Assembly (NCBI GenBank): GCA_002402905.1 | Contig: DHGT01000084.1 | Span: 24,169 to 63,646 of the forward strand | Origin: Desulfatitalea sp. UBA4791 | Lineage (GTDB): Bacteria > Desulfobacterota > Desulfobacteria > Desulfobacterales > Desulfosarcinaceae | Direction: 5' to 3' | Length of the DNA: 39,478 bases | Shown: positions 16,456-25,502 of the stretch, piece by piece | Position numbering within the stretch: position 1 is the first letter of the stretch | How the letters are laid out: each line of letters begins with the position of its first letter | Notes under the pieces: model-generated | The model's database searches: none | The model's input: only the letters and a program-made list of their open reading frames with translations | What the model was told of the DNA's origin: nothing | Program-made: the position numbers and the translations under genes

Positions 16456-16627
16456 GGGTGGACCTCCTTTGCATGAATTTGGCCGGGCCTGCGGTTTCAT
16501 GTTTCCATTGTTTTAGAGCATTGCCCATGTTATGCACAACAGTTTAAAAAACAAAAGCCGTTCAGTTCAAAGCCATTCAATTAGGAGCCTCCTGCCCGAG
16601 CCATGCAATGAGGTGGAGCCGCAAGCG

Positions 16628-17692
16628 ATGAGATTGGAAGAGATTCGTCATAAAATAGACAAGATTGATCGTGAATTGTTGGTCCTGCTGCAAGAGCGCA
16701 TGGGCCTGGCCATTATGGCGAAGAAATTCAAGTCCGAGGTGGTGGACGTTAAACGGGAGGAAACCGTACTGTCCAGACCCGAGCGGATGAATCTGGATCT
16801 CGTCGAGCGATCGTTTGCCCGTCAACTTCTGCGTACCATCATCCAGGAGAGCAAGCGGTTGCAACAAGAAGACCGCAAGCTGGTGGCGTTCCAGGGCGAG
16901 GCCGGCGCTTATGGCGAGGTGGCGTGCCGCAAGCTGGTGCCGGGCGGGGCCTATATCCCCTGCATGGAGTTCGTCGATGTGTTTCAGGGGGTCCAGGACG
17001 GCTATTTCGACCTGGGAGTCGTACCGGTGGAAAACTCGCTGGAAGGGGCCGTCACCCAGGTGAATGATCTGCTGACCACCACCGATTTGAAGGTGATCGG
17101 GGAGGCGAGAGTGGCCGTGAACCACTGTCTGCTGGCCACGGCGCCCGTGGCGCTTGGCGAAATCCGGGTGGTCTATTCCCACCCCCAGGCCCTGGCCCAG
17201 TGCCAGCGGTTTTTGCTCAAGAACAAATTGGAGGCGCGGCCCTTTTATGACACGGCCGGGGCGGCCAAGATGCTGGCCCGTGAGAATCCCAGGGCCGCGG
17301 CGGCCATTGCCAGCAGTTTGTGCTCGGAACTGTACGATCTTGCGATCATCGCCAGCGGCATTGCCGATGGCATCTCGAACTCTACCCGCTTTTTGCTGTT
17401 GGCCCGCGACCCTTTCGAAGGTCCGGGCGAAAAGACGTCGATCATCTTTGCCACGGCGCACGAAGCTGGGCAGCTATTTAATGTGCTGCGGCTGTTTGCC
17501 GAAGAGCACATCAACCTCACGCGCATCGCCTCCATGCCGTTACGCTCGGATCCGGGCAACTACAGTTTTTTTCTCGATTTCGAGGGCGGCATGCAAGACG
17601 CTCACGTCCAGCGCGTCTTTGAACAGCTCGATCTCATGTCCATTCATGTCAAGCGTCTTGGCAGCTACCCGATGGATCGATCGGAAAGCTAA
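16628..17692 (+). CDS. pheA: Bifunctional chorismate mutase/prephenate dehydratase
   Basis: A 354-residue enzyme of phenylalanine synthesis. Residues 1-85 are an AroQ chorismate mutase (EEIRHKIDKIDRELLVLLQERM, KREETVLSR). Residues 90-270 are prephenate dehydratase (VAFQGEAGAYGEVA, VVPVENSLEGAVTQVNDLL, SHPQALAQCQRFL) with the catalytic TRF in ISNSTRFLLLAR. The C-terminal 80 residues are an ACT domain. Its Phe-binding motifs are altered: the usual GALF is GQLF and the usual IESRP is IASMP, so feedback inhibition may differ. The ATG at 16628, just before the mutase, has GAGGTGGAG upstream; a frame from 16532 adds an unrelated 32 residues. Confidence 0.92.
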   Translation: MRLEEIRHKIDKIDRELLVLLQERMGLAIMAKKFKSEVVDVKREETVLSRPERMNLDLVERSFARQLLRTIIQESKRLQQEDRKLVAFQGEAGAYGEVACRKLVPGGAYIPCMEFVDVFQGVQDGYFDLGVVPVENSLEGAVTQVNDLLTTTDLKVIGEARVAVNHCLLATAPVALGEIRVVYSHPQALAQCQRFLLKNKLEARPFYDTAGAAKMLARENPRAAAAIASSLCSELYDLAIIASGIADGISNSTRFLLLARDPFEGPGEKTSIIFATAHEAGQLFNVLRLFAEEHINLTRIASMPLRSDPGNYSFFLDFEGGMQDAHVQRVFEQLDLMSIHVKRLGSYPMDRSES

Positions 17693-17960
17693 CAAGGCTG
17701 GATAAACAATCGGCTGTTCCAGAAGTAGATAGAGATCCATTTGGACGGACCGATGCAGCAACGCCGCGCGTTCCCCTATTTGCATCATATATTGTGATTG
17801 ATTGCTCGTAGAATGCTTGTAACACGGAGTTTCCAGCGTCGATCGATTTCCCGTCGCTCCAATAGACCATTTTGTACCCCAGCCGCCATGAAACGACACA
17901 TGATCAAGCTTCTATGAAGTTCATATCCTTTAAAACAAACCGATAGAGAAAAGAGGCCCT

Positions 17961-18146
17961 ATGGGAAGTCGCTGTAGAATTTGCGGGACACCGGTAAGTC
18001 ATGTAACAATTTGTAATCATTGTAGAAACGTACGTGAGGAGCGGCGTTTTTTCAAGATGGTCAACCACGAGGAGCTCAAGGCGACCCAAGAAATCGCCGG
18101 CGGGCGGGACGTGGTGCCGCCCACCAGGGAAATCACATCGAGATAA
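17961..18146 (+). CDS. Small zinc-ribbon protein
   Basis: A 61-residue protein with CRIC at residues 5-8 and CNHC at 18-21, that is C-x2-C-x9-C-x2-C, a minimal zinc ribbon. The remainder is charged (VREERRFFKMVNHEELKATQEI) and ends in a polar tail. An AGAGG site precedes the ATG. The gene lies alone between pheA and ppdK; the 268 bases before it show nothing recognisable. Because the only firm sign is the cysteine pattern with a reasonable ribosome site, it is called a probable gene with unknown role. Confidence 0.55.
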   Translation: MGSRCRICGTPVSHVTICNHCRNVREERRFFKMVNHEELKATQEIAGGRDVVPPTREITSR

Positions 18147-18151
18147 CGCCG

Positions 18152-18193
18152 GCGTTTGAAGATTTCCATCCACGTCAGCGATCATTCAAACGC
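18152..18193. terminator. Possible bidirectional terminator between zinc-ribbon gene and ppdK
   Basis: GCGTTTGAA (18152-18160) pairs with TTCAAACGC (18185-18193) across a 24-base loop, followed rightward by a T-rich stretch (CCCTTTATTTCGCTTTTT). The right arm begins nine bases beyond the ppdK stop on the other strand. The long loop makes it a moderate candidate. Confidence 0.4.
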
Positions 18194-18201
18194 GTGCCCC
18201 T

Positions 18202-20940
18202 TTATTTCGCTTTTTCACTCTTCAGCGCCGCATGCGCGGCCGCCAATCTGGCAATGGGCACCCGAAACGGCGAGCAAGAAACGTAGGTGAGTCCCAATTC
18301 GTGGCAGATGGCGATGGAGTCGGGATCGCCGCCATGTTCGCCGCAAATGCCGCACTCCATGTCCTTGCGGGTCGCGCGCCCTTTCGTGATGGCGATGCGC
18401 ATCAATTCACCGACGCCGTCCCGGTCCAGAGTGGCAAAGGGGTTCTCGGGCAGGATGCCGCGATTCAGGTAGCCGATGAGAAAGCCCGCTTCGGCGTCGT
18501 CGCGGGAGATACCGTAGGTGGTTTGGGTCAGGTCGTTGGTTCCGAACGAGAAAAATTGGGCGTGCTCAGCGATTCGGTCGGCCGTCAGAGCGGCCCGCGG
18601 CAGCTCGATCATGGTCCCGAATTTATATTCGATTTCAAGTCCCTGTTCGGCCATCACCTTGCGCGCCTCGGCCTCGAGAACCTCGCGCTGCAGCTTGAGC
18701 TCATTGGCATGGCTGGTCAGCGGGATCATCACCTTGGGCAGCACCTTGATCCCCTCTCGGGTCACTTCACAGGCTGCCTCGAAAACGGCCCTGACCTGCA
18801 TGGCGGTCAACTCGGGAATCTGAATGCCCAGCCGAACGCCGCGGAGGCCGAGCATGGGATTTTGTTCGTGCAGATGTTCGGCCTGTTTTCGAATCGTCTC
18901 CTTGCGTTGAATCTGCTGCAGCAGGCTGTCGATCTCGGCCAGGGTAGGGGCGTGCTTGACCCGCATCTTGAGATCCGCCAACTCGTTGATCAGTTGGATC
19001 AGATCGGGCAGGAATTCGTGCAGGGGCGGATCGATGAGCCGGATGATGACCGGCAGCCCGTCCATGACGCGAAACAAGCCGGCAAAGTCTTCCCGCTGGA
19101 ACGGGAGCAATGTGTTGAGGGCTTCTCGCCGATCGAATGGCAGCTGTGCCATGATCATTTTCTGGATATAGGGCAGGCGCTCGCTTTCAAAAAACATGTG
19201 CTCGGACCGGCACAGGCCGATGCCCTCGGCTCCATATTCCCTCGCCCGTTGGGCATCCACGGGGTAGTCGACATTGGCCCAGACCCCCAGCGTGCGGATC
19301 TCGTCGGCCCAGGCGAGCAGTTTGATCAGCCAGGGGTCCTTGATATCGGGCACCATGGTTTTCAACTGGCCGATAAAGATCTCTCCGGTGTTGCCATCCA
19401 GCGATAACCAATCGCCCTCTTGAATCACTCGATCGCCGACGCTCATGCGTCGTTTGTTCAGGTCGATCTGAAGCGCCGAAACGCCGACAATAGCCGGCTT
19501 GCCGAATTGGCGGGCCACCAGGGCCGCATGACTGGTACGGCCGCCCCGGCTGGTCAAAATCCCCTTGGCGGCCAGCATGCCATGGACATCGTCGGGTTTG
19601 GTTTCCGGGCGCACCATCAAGACCTTGCGGCCCTGTTCCTTGGCCCAGGATTCGGCCAGATCGGCATCGAAGACCACCTTGCCCACGGCGGCGCCGGGCG
19701 AGACATTGAGCCCGCGGGCCAGCATCATCCCCTGGGCCCGGGCCTCGGCAATGGCCTGGGTGTCGAACTGGGGGTGCAGGAAAAAGTCGATCTGGCCGGG
19801 AGATACGCGCATCACGGCCTCTTCGTGGGTGATCAGCCCCTCTTCGGCCATGTCCACGGCAATGCGCACCGCGGCCTGGGCGGTGCGTTTGCCGTCCCGG
19901 GTCTGCAACATCCAGAGTTTACCCTTTTCAATGGTGAACTCGATGTCCTGCATGTCGCGATAGTGTTTTTCGAGGGCCTTGGCAATCTGCTGCAACTCCG
20001 CATAGGCCTCGGGCATATCCTCCGCCAATTGGTCGATATCCTTGGTCATGCGGATGCCGGCGACCACATCTTCGCCCTGGGCATTGATCAGGTAATCGCC
20101 CTCCAGTTTTGGGACACCTGTGGCGCCGTTGCGGGTCATGGCCACACCCGTGGCGCAATCGTCGCCCATGTTGCCGAACACCATGGTGACGATATTGACG
20201 GCCGTGCCCAGATCATGGGCAATCCCCGCCGCATTGCGATAATCGACGGCCCGTTTGCCGTTCCAGCTTTTAAACACCGCTTCGGTGGCCATCTTGAGTT
20301 GCTCGACGGGGTCCTGGGGGAAATCGACCTGGGTGTGGCTGCGGAATATGGTTTTGAACCGCGCGGTGAGATATTGCCACTGCGCTCCGGTCAGGTCGGC
20401 GTCGCTGGCCGCGCCGACCTCGCGTTTCATCTGTTCGATGGCGCTTTCAAAGGCCTGGTCGGGGATGTTCATGACCACCGACCCGAACATCTGGATCAAT
20501 CGACGATAAGCGTCATACACAAACCGGGGATCCTTGGTGTGGCGGATCATGCCCTTGGCGGTTTCGTCGTTGAGACCGATGTTCAACACGGTATCCATCA
20601 TTCCGGGCATGGAGAATTTGGCTCCGGAACGGCAAGACACCAGCAGGGGATGATCGGCATCGCCGAATGTTTTGCCTGTCTTCTTTTCAATGGCCATCAG
20701 GGCTTGCAGCTCCTGGTCCCACATGCCATCCGGGAAAACGCCCCCGCCCGCCAGGTAGGCATTGCATGCCTCGGTGGTGACCGTAAATCCGGGCGGCACC
20801 GGCACGCCGATTCGCTGCATGTCGGCGAGATTGGCGCCCTTGCCGCCAAAGAGGCCACGCAGTCCATCCCATTCATCGTTGACGTATTGCATCGCCTGAT
20901 CGAGTTCGTCGAAAAGGTAAACCCATTTTTCTGTGCTCAT
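18202..20940 (-). CDS. ppdK: Pyruvate, phosphate dikinase
   Basis: A 912-residue enzyme interconverting pyruvate + ATP + Pi and PEP + AMP + PPi. Domains in order: nucleotide-binding (LRGLFGGKGANLADMQRIGVPVPPGFT, QTRDGKRTAQAA), the swivelling phosphohistidine domain with catalytic His in GGRTSHAALVARQFGKPAIVG, and the PEP/pyruvate barrel (ANVDYPVDAQRAREYGAEGIG, SFGTNDLTQTTYG, ECGICGEHGGDP with its catalytic Cys). Length is full. The start MSTEKWVYLFDE has AGGAG upstream and is preferred over a codon 18 bases earlier. Together with the PPi-type phosphofructokinase it points to PPi-linked sugar metabolism. Monocistronic on the minus strand. Confidence 0.96.
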   Translation of the reverse strand: MSTEKWVYLFDELDQAMQYVNDEWDGLRGLFGGKGANLADMQRIGVPVPPGFTVTTEACNAYLAGGGVFPDGMWDQELQALMAIEKKTGKTFGDADHPLLVSCRSGAKFSMPGMMDTVLNIGLNDETAKGMIRHTKDPRFVYDAYRRLIQMFGSVVMNIPDQAFESAIEQMKREVGAASDADLTGAQWQYLTARFKTIFRSHTQVDFPQDPVEQLKMATEAVFKSWNGKRAVDYRNAAGIAHDLGTAVNIVTMVFGNMGDDCATGVAMTRNGATGVPKLEGDYLINAQGEDVVAGIRMTKDIDQLAEDMPEAYAELQQIAKALEKHYRDMQDIEFTIEKGKLWMLQTRDGKRTAQAAVRIAVDMAEEGLITHEEAVMRVSPGQIDFFLHPQFDTQAIAEARAQGMMLARGLNVSPGAAVGKVVFDADLAESWAKEQGRKVLMVRPETKPDDVHGMLAAKGILTSRGGRTSHAALVARQFGKPAIVGVSALQIDLNKRRMSVGDRVIQEGDWLSLDGNTGEIFIGQLKTMVPDIKDPWLIKLLAWADEIRTLGVWANVDYPVDAQRAREYGAEGIGLCRSEHMFFESERLPYIQKMIMAQLPFDRREALNTLLPFQREDFAGLFRVMDGLPVIIRLIDPPLHEFLPDLIQLINELADLKMRVKHAPTLAEIDSLLQQIQRKETIRKQAEHLHEQNPMLGLRGVRLGIQIPELTAMQVRAVFEAACEVTREGIKVLPKVMIPLTSHANELKLQREVLEAEARKVMAEQGLEIEYKFGTMIELPRAALTADRIAEHAQFFSFGTNDLTQTTYGISRDDAEAGFLIGYLNRGILPENPFATLDRDGVGELMRIAITKGRATRKDMECGICGEHGGDPDSIAICHELGLTYVSCSPFRVPIARLAAAHAALKSEKAK

Positions 20941-21368
20941 CGTTTTCTCCTCGGTCATGGTTGGGACAAGTGGTTCAAATCATCTGCGCAACAAAAACCC
21001 GGACGGACGCAAGAAGACAACAACATGCCCGGTTTGTCAGATTCGAATGAACCCTTGATCTTCATTTTACTTATGTGGTTCGAATAGAATCAGTGTCGGA
21101 TGTCGGTATCCGGGTTTTCTATCCTGCGGAAGGTGCTGCTTTACGCATTGTGGAGAGTGACTATAGCCCAATTCTCTATCGAAAAAAAGGGCAATCTCGG
21201 GGATTCAGCCGGTGGGGCGGCTTATGGTCGGAGAAAATGCGAGGGCTTGACCTGGAAGATCTCAGGATTCGAAGCAGATCCGCATGGAAGCGCACATGGT
21301 GAAGCCCCGCCATCCGCGATGAACGGATGGCGGGTGAAGTGGCGGTTTAACTATTTTTGAAAGGTGAC
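20941..21368. other. Intergenic region upstream of ppdK
   Basis: This region should carry the leftward ppdK promoter, which I could not pin down. It also holds a strong hairpin near 21306-21334, listed separately. Short open frames on the plus strand here have no motif or good ribosome site and are not called. Confidence 0.4.
21306..21334. terminator. Strong hairpin downstream of the frameshifted exported-protein gene
   Basis: CCCGCCATCCG (21306-21316) pairs perfectly with CGGATGGCGGG (21324-21334) around a seven-base loop. It lies about 35 bases beyond the end of the leftward gene. There is no T-run on that side, so it is either a weak terminator or an RNA-stabilising hairpin. Confidence 0.5.
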
Positions 21369-21777
21369 CTACCGATGCGGCACCCACACCTTTCTTTCGG
21401 TCCAGTACCCCGGTTGAACCTCGATATAAATCCATTCTCCGGGCACCCAGCGCCCCCGGGGGGGTGTAGTGACCAGGATTCCACTCCTTCCGGGTGACGG
21501 GCTCCACCCACTCCTTCTCGATGGCCCAGTGCCCCCTCGGCGCGTGCCTTCTTTCATAAACGGGATGATAGGCGGCGGCCGGCGCCGGCTCGGCATAGGC
21601 ACTGGATTGGTGCAAGGAGTTGATCAAGGCACTTCCGATGATGGCCGCACCGACGCCGATGGCCACCCCCTCCCATCGATGCCTCTGGGGCGAACCGGCC
21701 CAGCTGGGGTTGGGAATCAGGGCGAGCGAAGCAAACACGACTAAACATGCAGCGGTCAAAATGGCTTTGGCTTTCAT
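21369..21777 (-). pseudogene. Small exported YXW-repeat protein split by a frameshift in a 7-G tract
   Basis: The reading frame begins MKAKAILTAACLVVFASLAL, a signal peptide with a good AGGAG site, then a Gly/Ala-rich membrane-like stretch (GVAIGVGAAIIGSALI) and WNPGHYTPP. After that the frame changes. In the next frame the sequence continues GRWVPGEWIYIEVQPGYW and ERKVWVPHR before a stop at 21369, which is exactly the expected end of this family of small secreted Trp/Pro/Gly-rich proteins. Removing one G from the seven-G tract at 21458-21464 joins the halves as HYTPRGRWVPGEW. As written the protein would run on with unrelated sequence to 21262. Sequencing error, real pseudogene or phase variation are all possible. 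Function unknown. Confidence 0.75.
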
Positions 21778-21981
21778 GACACATCTCCTTTCATGCCGTT
21801 TTGACACCCTATGACGCGGATGCCGCTGCAATTGTTTACACGGTGGACCGGTATTTTTGCCGCTGGGTTGATTTGGGTGGGATTGACCCATCCATCGTTT
21901 CCATTATACGAAAGGAAGCCGCCCGGTTCCGGAGGGGGCAGCGATCCATGGCCAACCAAGGCTGTATGAAAGGAAAAACGC

Positions 21982-23493
21982 ATGGGGAATTCGTCATTAA
22001 CCGACGCGACTGCCGGCTCAGCGGACCACGAACTGGTCGCGGCGGTGCTGCCTTTCGGCGAGGCACAGGACTGTACCCAGGGTGCCGACCTGATTTCCAT
22101 GGGTGAGGCCTCCCAATGTTTTTATTACGTGGAGCAGGGAACGCTGGAGGTCTCCTATACGGCGCAGCGAACCCCCATCGTGGTGGCATTGATCGGGCCG
22201 GGTTCTTTTTTCGGAGAGATCGGTTTCTTCGATCAAATGACCCGTACCCGGAACATCAAGGCCGCGGAAGAGGTGCGCCTGCGGGTGTTCGACCACGCGG
22301 CCATGATGCGTCTGCAGAAGGACGATGTGTCGTTGTATGCGCGTTTTCTGGAGTATCTGTTGCGGTCGGTGTGCGTGCGTTTTCGGCAGGTCTTATCGGA
22401 CCGGGGACCGTTGACCGCTTACGCAGCATCATTATCCACCGGCAGGGAACACTTCAGGGGGTTGCAGCAACTGCCGGTGGATCTGCTGGGATCATCGGGA
22501 TGGCAACGGGTCAACCAGGAGCTCGAAGATTTCAAGGCGCGCATGTTCGATGTGGGCTATCGATTACAGGGTGAATCCGGCGCCGGTATCTCTTCTGAAC
22601 TCAAGATAGAGGGAGAAGCCATCTTGAATGCCTTTTTCGAAAAGATGAGGGCGGCGGCGGCCCTGTTACCGGAAACCGATAGCGCCGATCTCATCTGGGG
22701 CTATATGTTCAAGGAGGTGTTTCCCTATCTGGTGCGCAGCCGTTTTTTCGAGCGCGCCTATTACAAGCCCAAAGGATATGCCGGTGATTTTTATATGATC
22801 GAACTGATCTACCGCAATCAGCCCGAAGGAGATGGCAAACTGGGAAATTTAATCGACGGCTGGCTGCTCGAACAGGTGCCGGCCCGAGCGGTGCGCGGCC
22901 GTCGCCGGTTGCTCCACGATCTGCTCGATCGCTTGTGCCGGGAACGGCTTGAGACCTCCCGTTCCATCGACATCATGAACCTGGCCTGCGGCCCTTGCCG
23001 TGAGCTGTTCGATTTGATCGCCCAAGGCGGCTACAGTGAAAAAATCAATGCCCTCTGCATCGATATCGACCCCGAGGCCCTGCAATTCGCCAACCAGCAG
23101 GTCAACACCTTCGATCATCGGGCGGCGATCCGTTTCATGCATGAAAATGTGATCAAATGGGCATTAGGGCGGGTCAAACAGGATTTCGGACGCCAGGACA
23201 TCATCTACTCATCCGGCTTGTGCGACTATCTGGATCATCGTCTGGTGTCGGCCCTGATCCGCCGTTGCCATGAGCATCTCAAGCCGGGCGGTGTCATGAT
23301 CATCGGCAATTTCGCACCGGCCAATCCAGACCGGTTGTTGATGGATCAGTTGATGTACTGGCGACTGATCTACCGGGACGAAGAGGAGTTGCGCCACCTC
23401 TTTGCCGATTCGCCGTTTGGCGGTCAAGTGCAGATCGTGGCCGAACCCGAGGGCGTCAATCTGTTTGCGGTGGCCCGGCGGGCCGTTGATTGA
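21982..23493 (+). CDS. Cyclic-nucleotide-binding domain plus SAM methyltransferase
   Basis: A 503-residue cytoplasmic protein. Residues 25-140 are a cNMP-binding fold (DLISMGEASQCFYYVEQGTLEV, GPGSFFGEIGFFDQ); it has FGEIGF, but the arginine that anchors cyclic-nucleotide phosphate is not obvious. A helical middle part follows. From about residue 330 it is a class I methyltransferase: IDIMNLACGPCRELF, ALCIDIDPEALQFA, DIIYSSGLCDYLDHRLV and HLKPGGVMIIGNFAP. This build resembles PhcB-like proteins annotated for 3-hydroxy-palmitate methyl ester signalling, offered only as a possibility. An AAAGGA site precedes the ATG. Its 3' end overlaps the histidine kinase gene on the other strand by 38 bases. 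Confidence 0.82.
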   Translation: MGNSSLTDATAGSADHELVAAVLPFGEAQDCTQGADLISMGEASQCFYYVEQGTLEVSYTAQRTPIVVALIGPGSFFGEIGFFDQMTRTRNIKAAEEVRLRVFDHAAMMRLQKDDVSLYARFLEYLLRSVCVRFRQVLSDRGPLTAYAASLSTGREHFRGLQQLPVDLLGSSGWQRVNQELEDFKARMFDVGYRLQGESGAGISSELKIEGEAILNAFFEKMRAAAALLPETDSADLIWGYMFKEVFPYLVRSRFFERAYYKPKGYAGDFYMIELIYRNQPEGDGKLGNLIDGWLLEQVPARAVRGRRRLLHDLLDRLCRERLETSRSIDIMNLACGPCRELFDLIAQGGYSEKINALCIDIDPEALQFANQQVNTFDHRAAIRFMHENVIKWALGRVKQDFGRQDIIYSSGLCDYLDHRLVSALIRRCHEHLKPGGVMIIGNFAPANPDRLLMDQLMYWRLIYRDEEELRHLFADSPFGGQVQIVAEPEGVNLFAVARRAVD

Positions 23494-25447
23494 GGACCTT
23501 CTGGATCGCCTGGGATAGGCCATAAATGGTGATCGGCTTTCGTAACACGGCCTTGATGCCCAGCCGTTTGATTTTTTCGGCGGCCATCATATTGGTATAT
23601 CCGGTATAGATGATGATCGGCATGTCCGATCTTAAAGACAAGATCTTCTGGACCAGTTCCTCCCCGCTCATTTTAGGCATGATCATGTCGGTGATCACCA
23701 GATCGAATCCCTGGATGTCATCGCGAAAAGCGGCCAACGCGCTTTCCGGTTCGGTGTAGGCGGCCACCCGATAGCCGAGGGTCGTCAGCAATTTGGCCCC
23801 CAATTCGGCCAAACCCTCCTCGTCGTCGACCAGCAGGATTTTTTCATTGCCCTGGCGCAGAAGCCGAAACTGTTGCAGCTCGGGGACCTCCTGGCCCTCG
23901 GCACGAGGCAGGTAGACCTTGAATCGCGTGCCCTGGTGCAGCGCGCTCTCCACATGGACGACGCCGCCATGATTCTGGACGATGCCGCTGACCACCGCCA
24001 ATCCCAAACCGGTCCCGACGCCCTTGGCCTTGGTGGTAAAATAGGGGTCGAAGATCCGTTCCATGAGATGCTCGGGGATGCCATGGCCCGTATCGCCGAT
24101 GGTCAGGCAGACGTACGATCCTTTTTCCAGCTGGCCGGGATGATCGGACGCATCCGGCAGGGAGGGGTGCTGGATTTCCACATCCTCCAAAGAGACCGTC
24201 AAGATCCCGCCCCGGGGTTCCATGGCATGGGCCGCGTTGGTGCATAAATTGATGAGGATCTGGTGGATTTGGGTGGCATCGGCCACCACGGTGCTGTCCG
24301 GTGCGTGAATATGCTGTTCGATGACCACATTGGCCGGCAGGGTCGCCTTGAGCAGCCGCAGGGCCTCTTTGATGACGAGGCTGATCTTCAGGGGCTTGAG
24401 TTCGCTTTCGCTCTGTCGGCTGAAGGATAGAATCTGGCCGACCAGGTCCTTTGCGCGGTGGCTGGCATTGAGCACCTCGGTCAGGCAGATTTCAGCTTCC
24501 TTTCGATTGGAAAGCTGAATCATGGCCAGTTCGCAGTGGCCCATGATGGCGGCCAGCATGTTATTGAAATCGTGGGCAATACCGCCGGCCAGAGTGCCGA
24601 TGGCCTCCATCTTCTGGGCATGGCGCAGCTGACCTTCGAGCACGTGCTTTTCCCAGTCGAGGCGTTGGTGTGCTTCGATCTCGCGGCGCAATTCCTCATT
24701 GGTTTTCGCGAGCATGCGGGTGCGTTCCTCGACGCGTTCTTCGAGCACATTCTTGGCCGCTTCCACGGCTTCATGCTGTTCTTTGACCAGGCAGCGCATG
24801 TAATAATCACGACGATTGTAATACTCGAAGGCATAGCAGACCACCATGCCGAGGATATTGGCGCTGATGCAAAAGAAGGCATTGTTGGCTACCACCCCCA
24901 CTGACAGCTCGGGGTTCCATGCGGCCGCGGCCACGTAAGCGGCGATGAGGATGGCGCCGCAGGCGCTCGCCCATACGAAGCGCGCCCAGATCATGCTGTA
25001 GGCCAGCATCAACACCAGCATCAAGCCGGCATAATAGGTGCCGGCAATGAGCGAATTGCCGATGACGGTCATGTAGACGATGCCCAATCCGCCGATGATC
25101 ACACACGCCGCGATGGTCGGTTGCATGTACTTGGGGAAGTGGTGCGAATAGGTGAAGACGAAGACCCCCAGGATGCACAGGGCGACAACGCAACGGACGA
25201 GCCAGAGCTCATGTTTGAGTTCCGGGGCGACGATGGCGTCCAGGACTGCGAAAAGCAGGTAAAAAAAGGTGCTCAGCAGGGTGGCCAGGCGCAACTGGGT
25301 CAGTGACCGTTGGACATAATCCGCCATGAACCCTTTTTCCAAGGGGGCGCACGCTCCCACAAAGGTCAGGGTCAGGGGATGGACTTCCATCGCCAGTTCC
25401 CTGTTTTCTGGTCGAGTGCCCGACACGATGGATTCGAGCGATGGCAT
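23456..25447 (-). CDS. Hybrid sensor histidine kinase/response regulator
   Basis: A 663-residue membrane sensor. Residues 45-215 contain six or so transmembrane helices with short loops, so it senses within or at the membrane. A coiled coil (VEAAKNVLEERVEERTRML) leads to the dimerisation domain with the phospho-His in GGIAHDFNNMLAAIMGH. ATPase boxes follow: N box LINLCTNAAHAM, G1 GDTGHGIP, F box RIFDPYFTTK, G2 GTGLGLAVV. The C-terminal 120 residues are a receiver: acidic pair in ILLVDDEEG, phospho-Asp in LVITDMIMPKMSG, Thr in IIYTGYT, Lys in VLRKP. The ATG at 25447 has an AGGAG site. No separate regulator gene lies next to it; output is unknown. Confidence 0.94.
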   Translation of the reverse strand: MPSLESIVSGTRPENRELAMEVHPLTLTFVGACAPLEKGFMADYVQRSLTQLRLATLLSTFFYLLFAVLDAIVAPELKHELWLVRCVVALCILGVFVFTYSHHFPKYMQPTIAACVIIGGLGIVYMTVIGNSLIAGTYYAGLMLVLMLAYSMIWARFVWASACGAILIAAYVAAAAWNPELSVGVVANNAFFCISANILGMVVCYAFEYYNRRDYYMRCLVKEQHEAVEAAKNVLEERVEERTRMLAKTNEELRREIEAHQRLDWEKHVLEGQLRHAQKMEAIGTLAGGIAHDFNNMLAAIMGHCELAMIQLSNRKEAEICLTEVLNASHRAKDLVGQILSFSRQSESELKPLKISLVIKEALRLLKATLPANVVIEQHIHAPDSTVVADATQIHQILINLCTNAAHAMEPRGGILTVSLEDVEIQHPSLPDASDHPGQLEKGSYVCLTIGDTGHGIPEHLMERIFDPYFTTKAKGVGTGLGLAVVSGIVQNHGGVVHVESALHQGTRFKVYLPRAEGQEVPELQQFRLLRQGNEKILLVDDEEGLAELGAKLLTTLGYRVAAYTEPESALAAFRDDIQGFDLVITDMIMPKMSGEELVQKILSLRSDMPIIIYTGYTNMMAAEKIKRLGIKAVLRKPITIYGLSQAIQKVLNQRPAGPPQTD

Positions 25448-25502
25448 GCCTGTTACTCCTTGGTCCCGGTGAAACGGGCAACGTGTTCCAATTCAGATCG
25501 TA

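Noticed and set aside
18145..18156. AACGCCGGCGTT palindrome as an operator
   Set aside because: It overlaps the end of the zinc-ribbon gene between convergent genes, where an operator is not expected; probably chance or part of the terminator.
19420..21087. A 555-codon open frame on the plus strand opposite ppdK
   Set aside because: It is antisense to a complete, motif-rich ppdK, is rich in His, Gly and Gln, and has no domain; typical shadow of a GC-rich gene.
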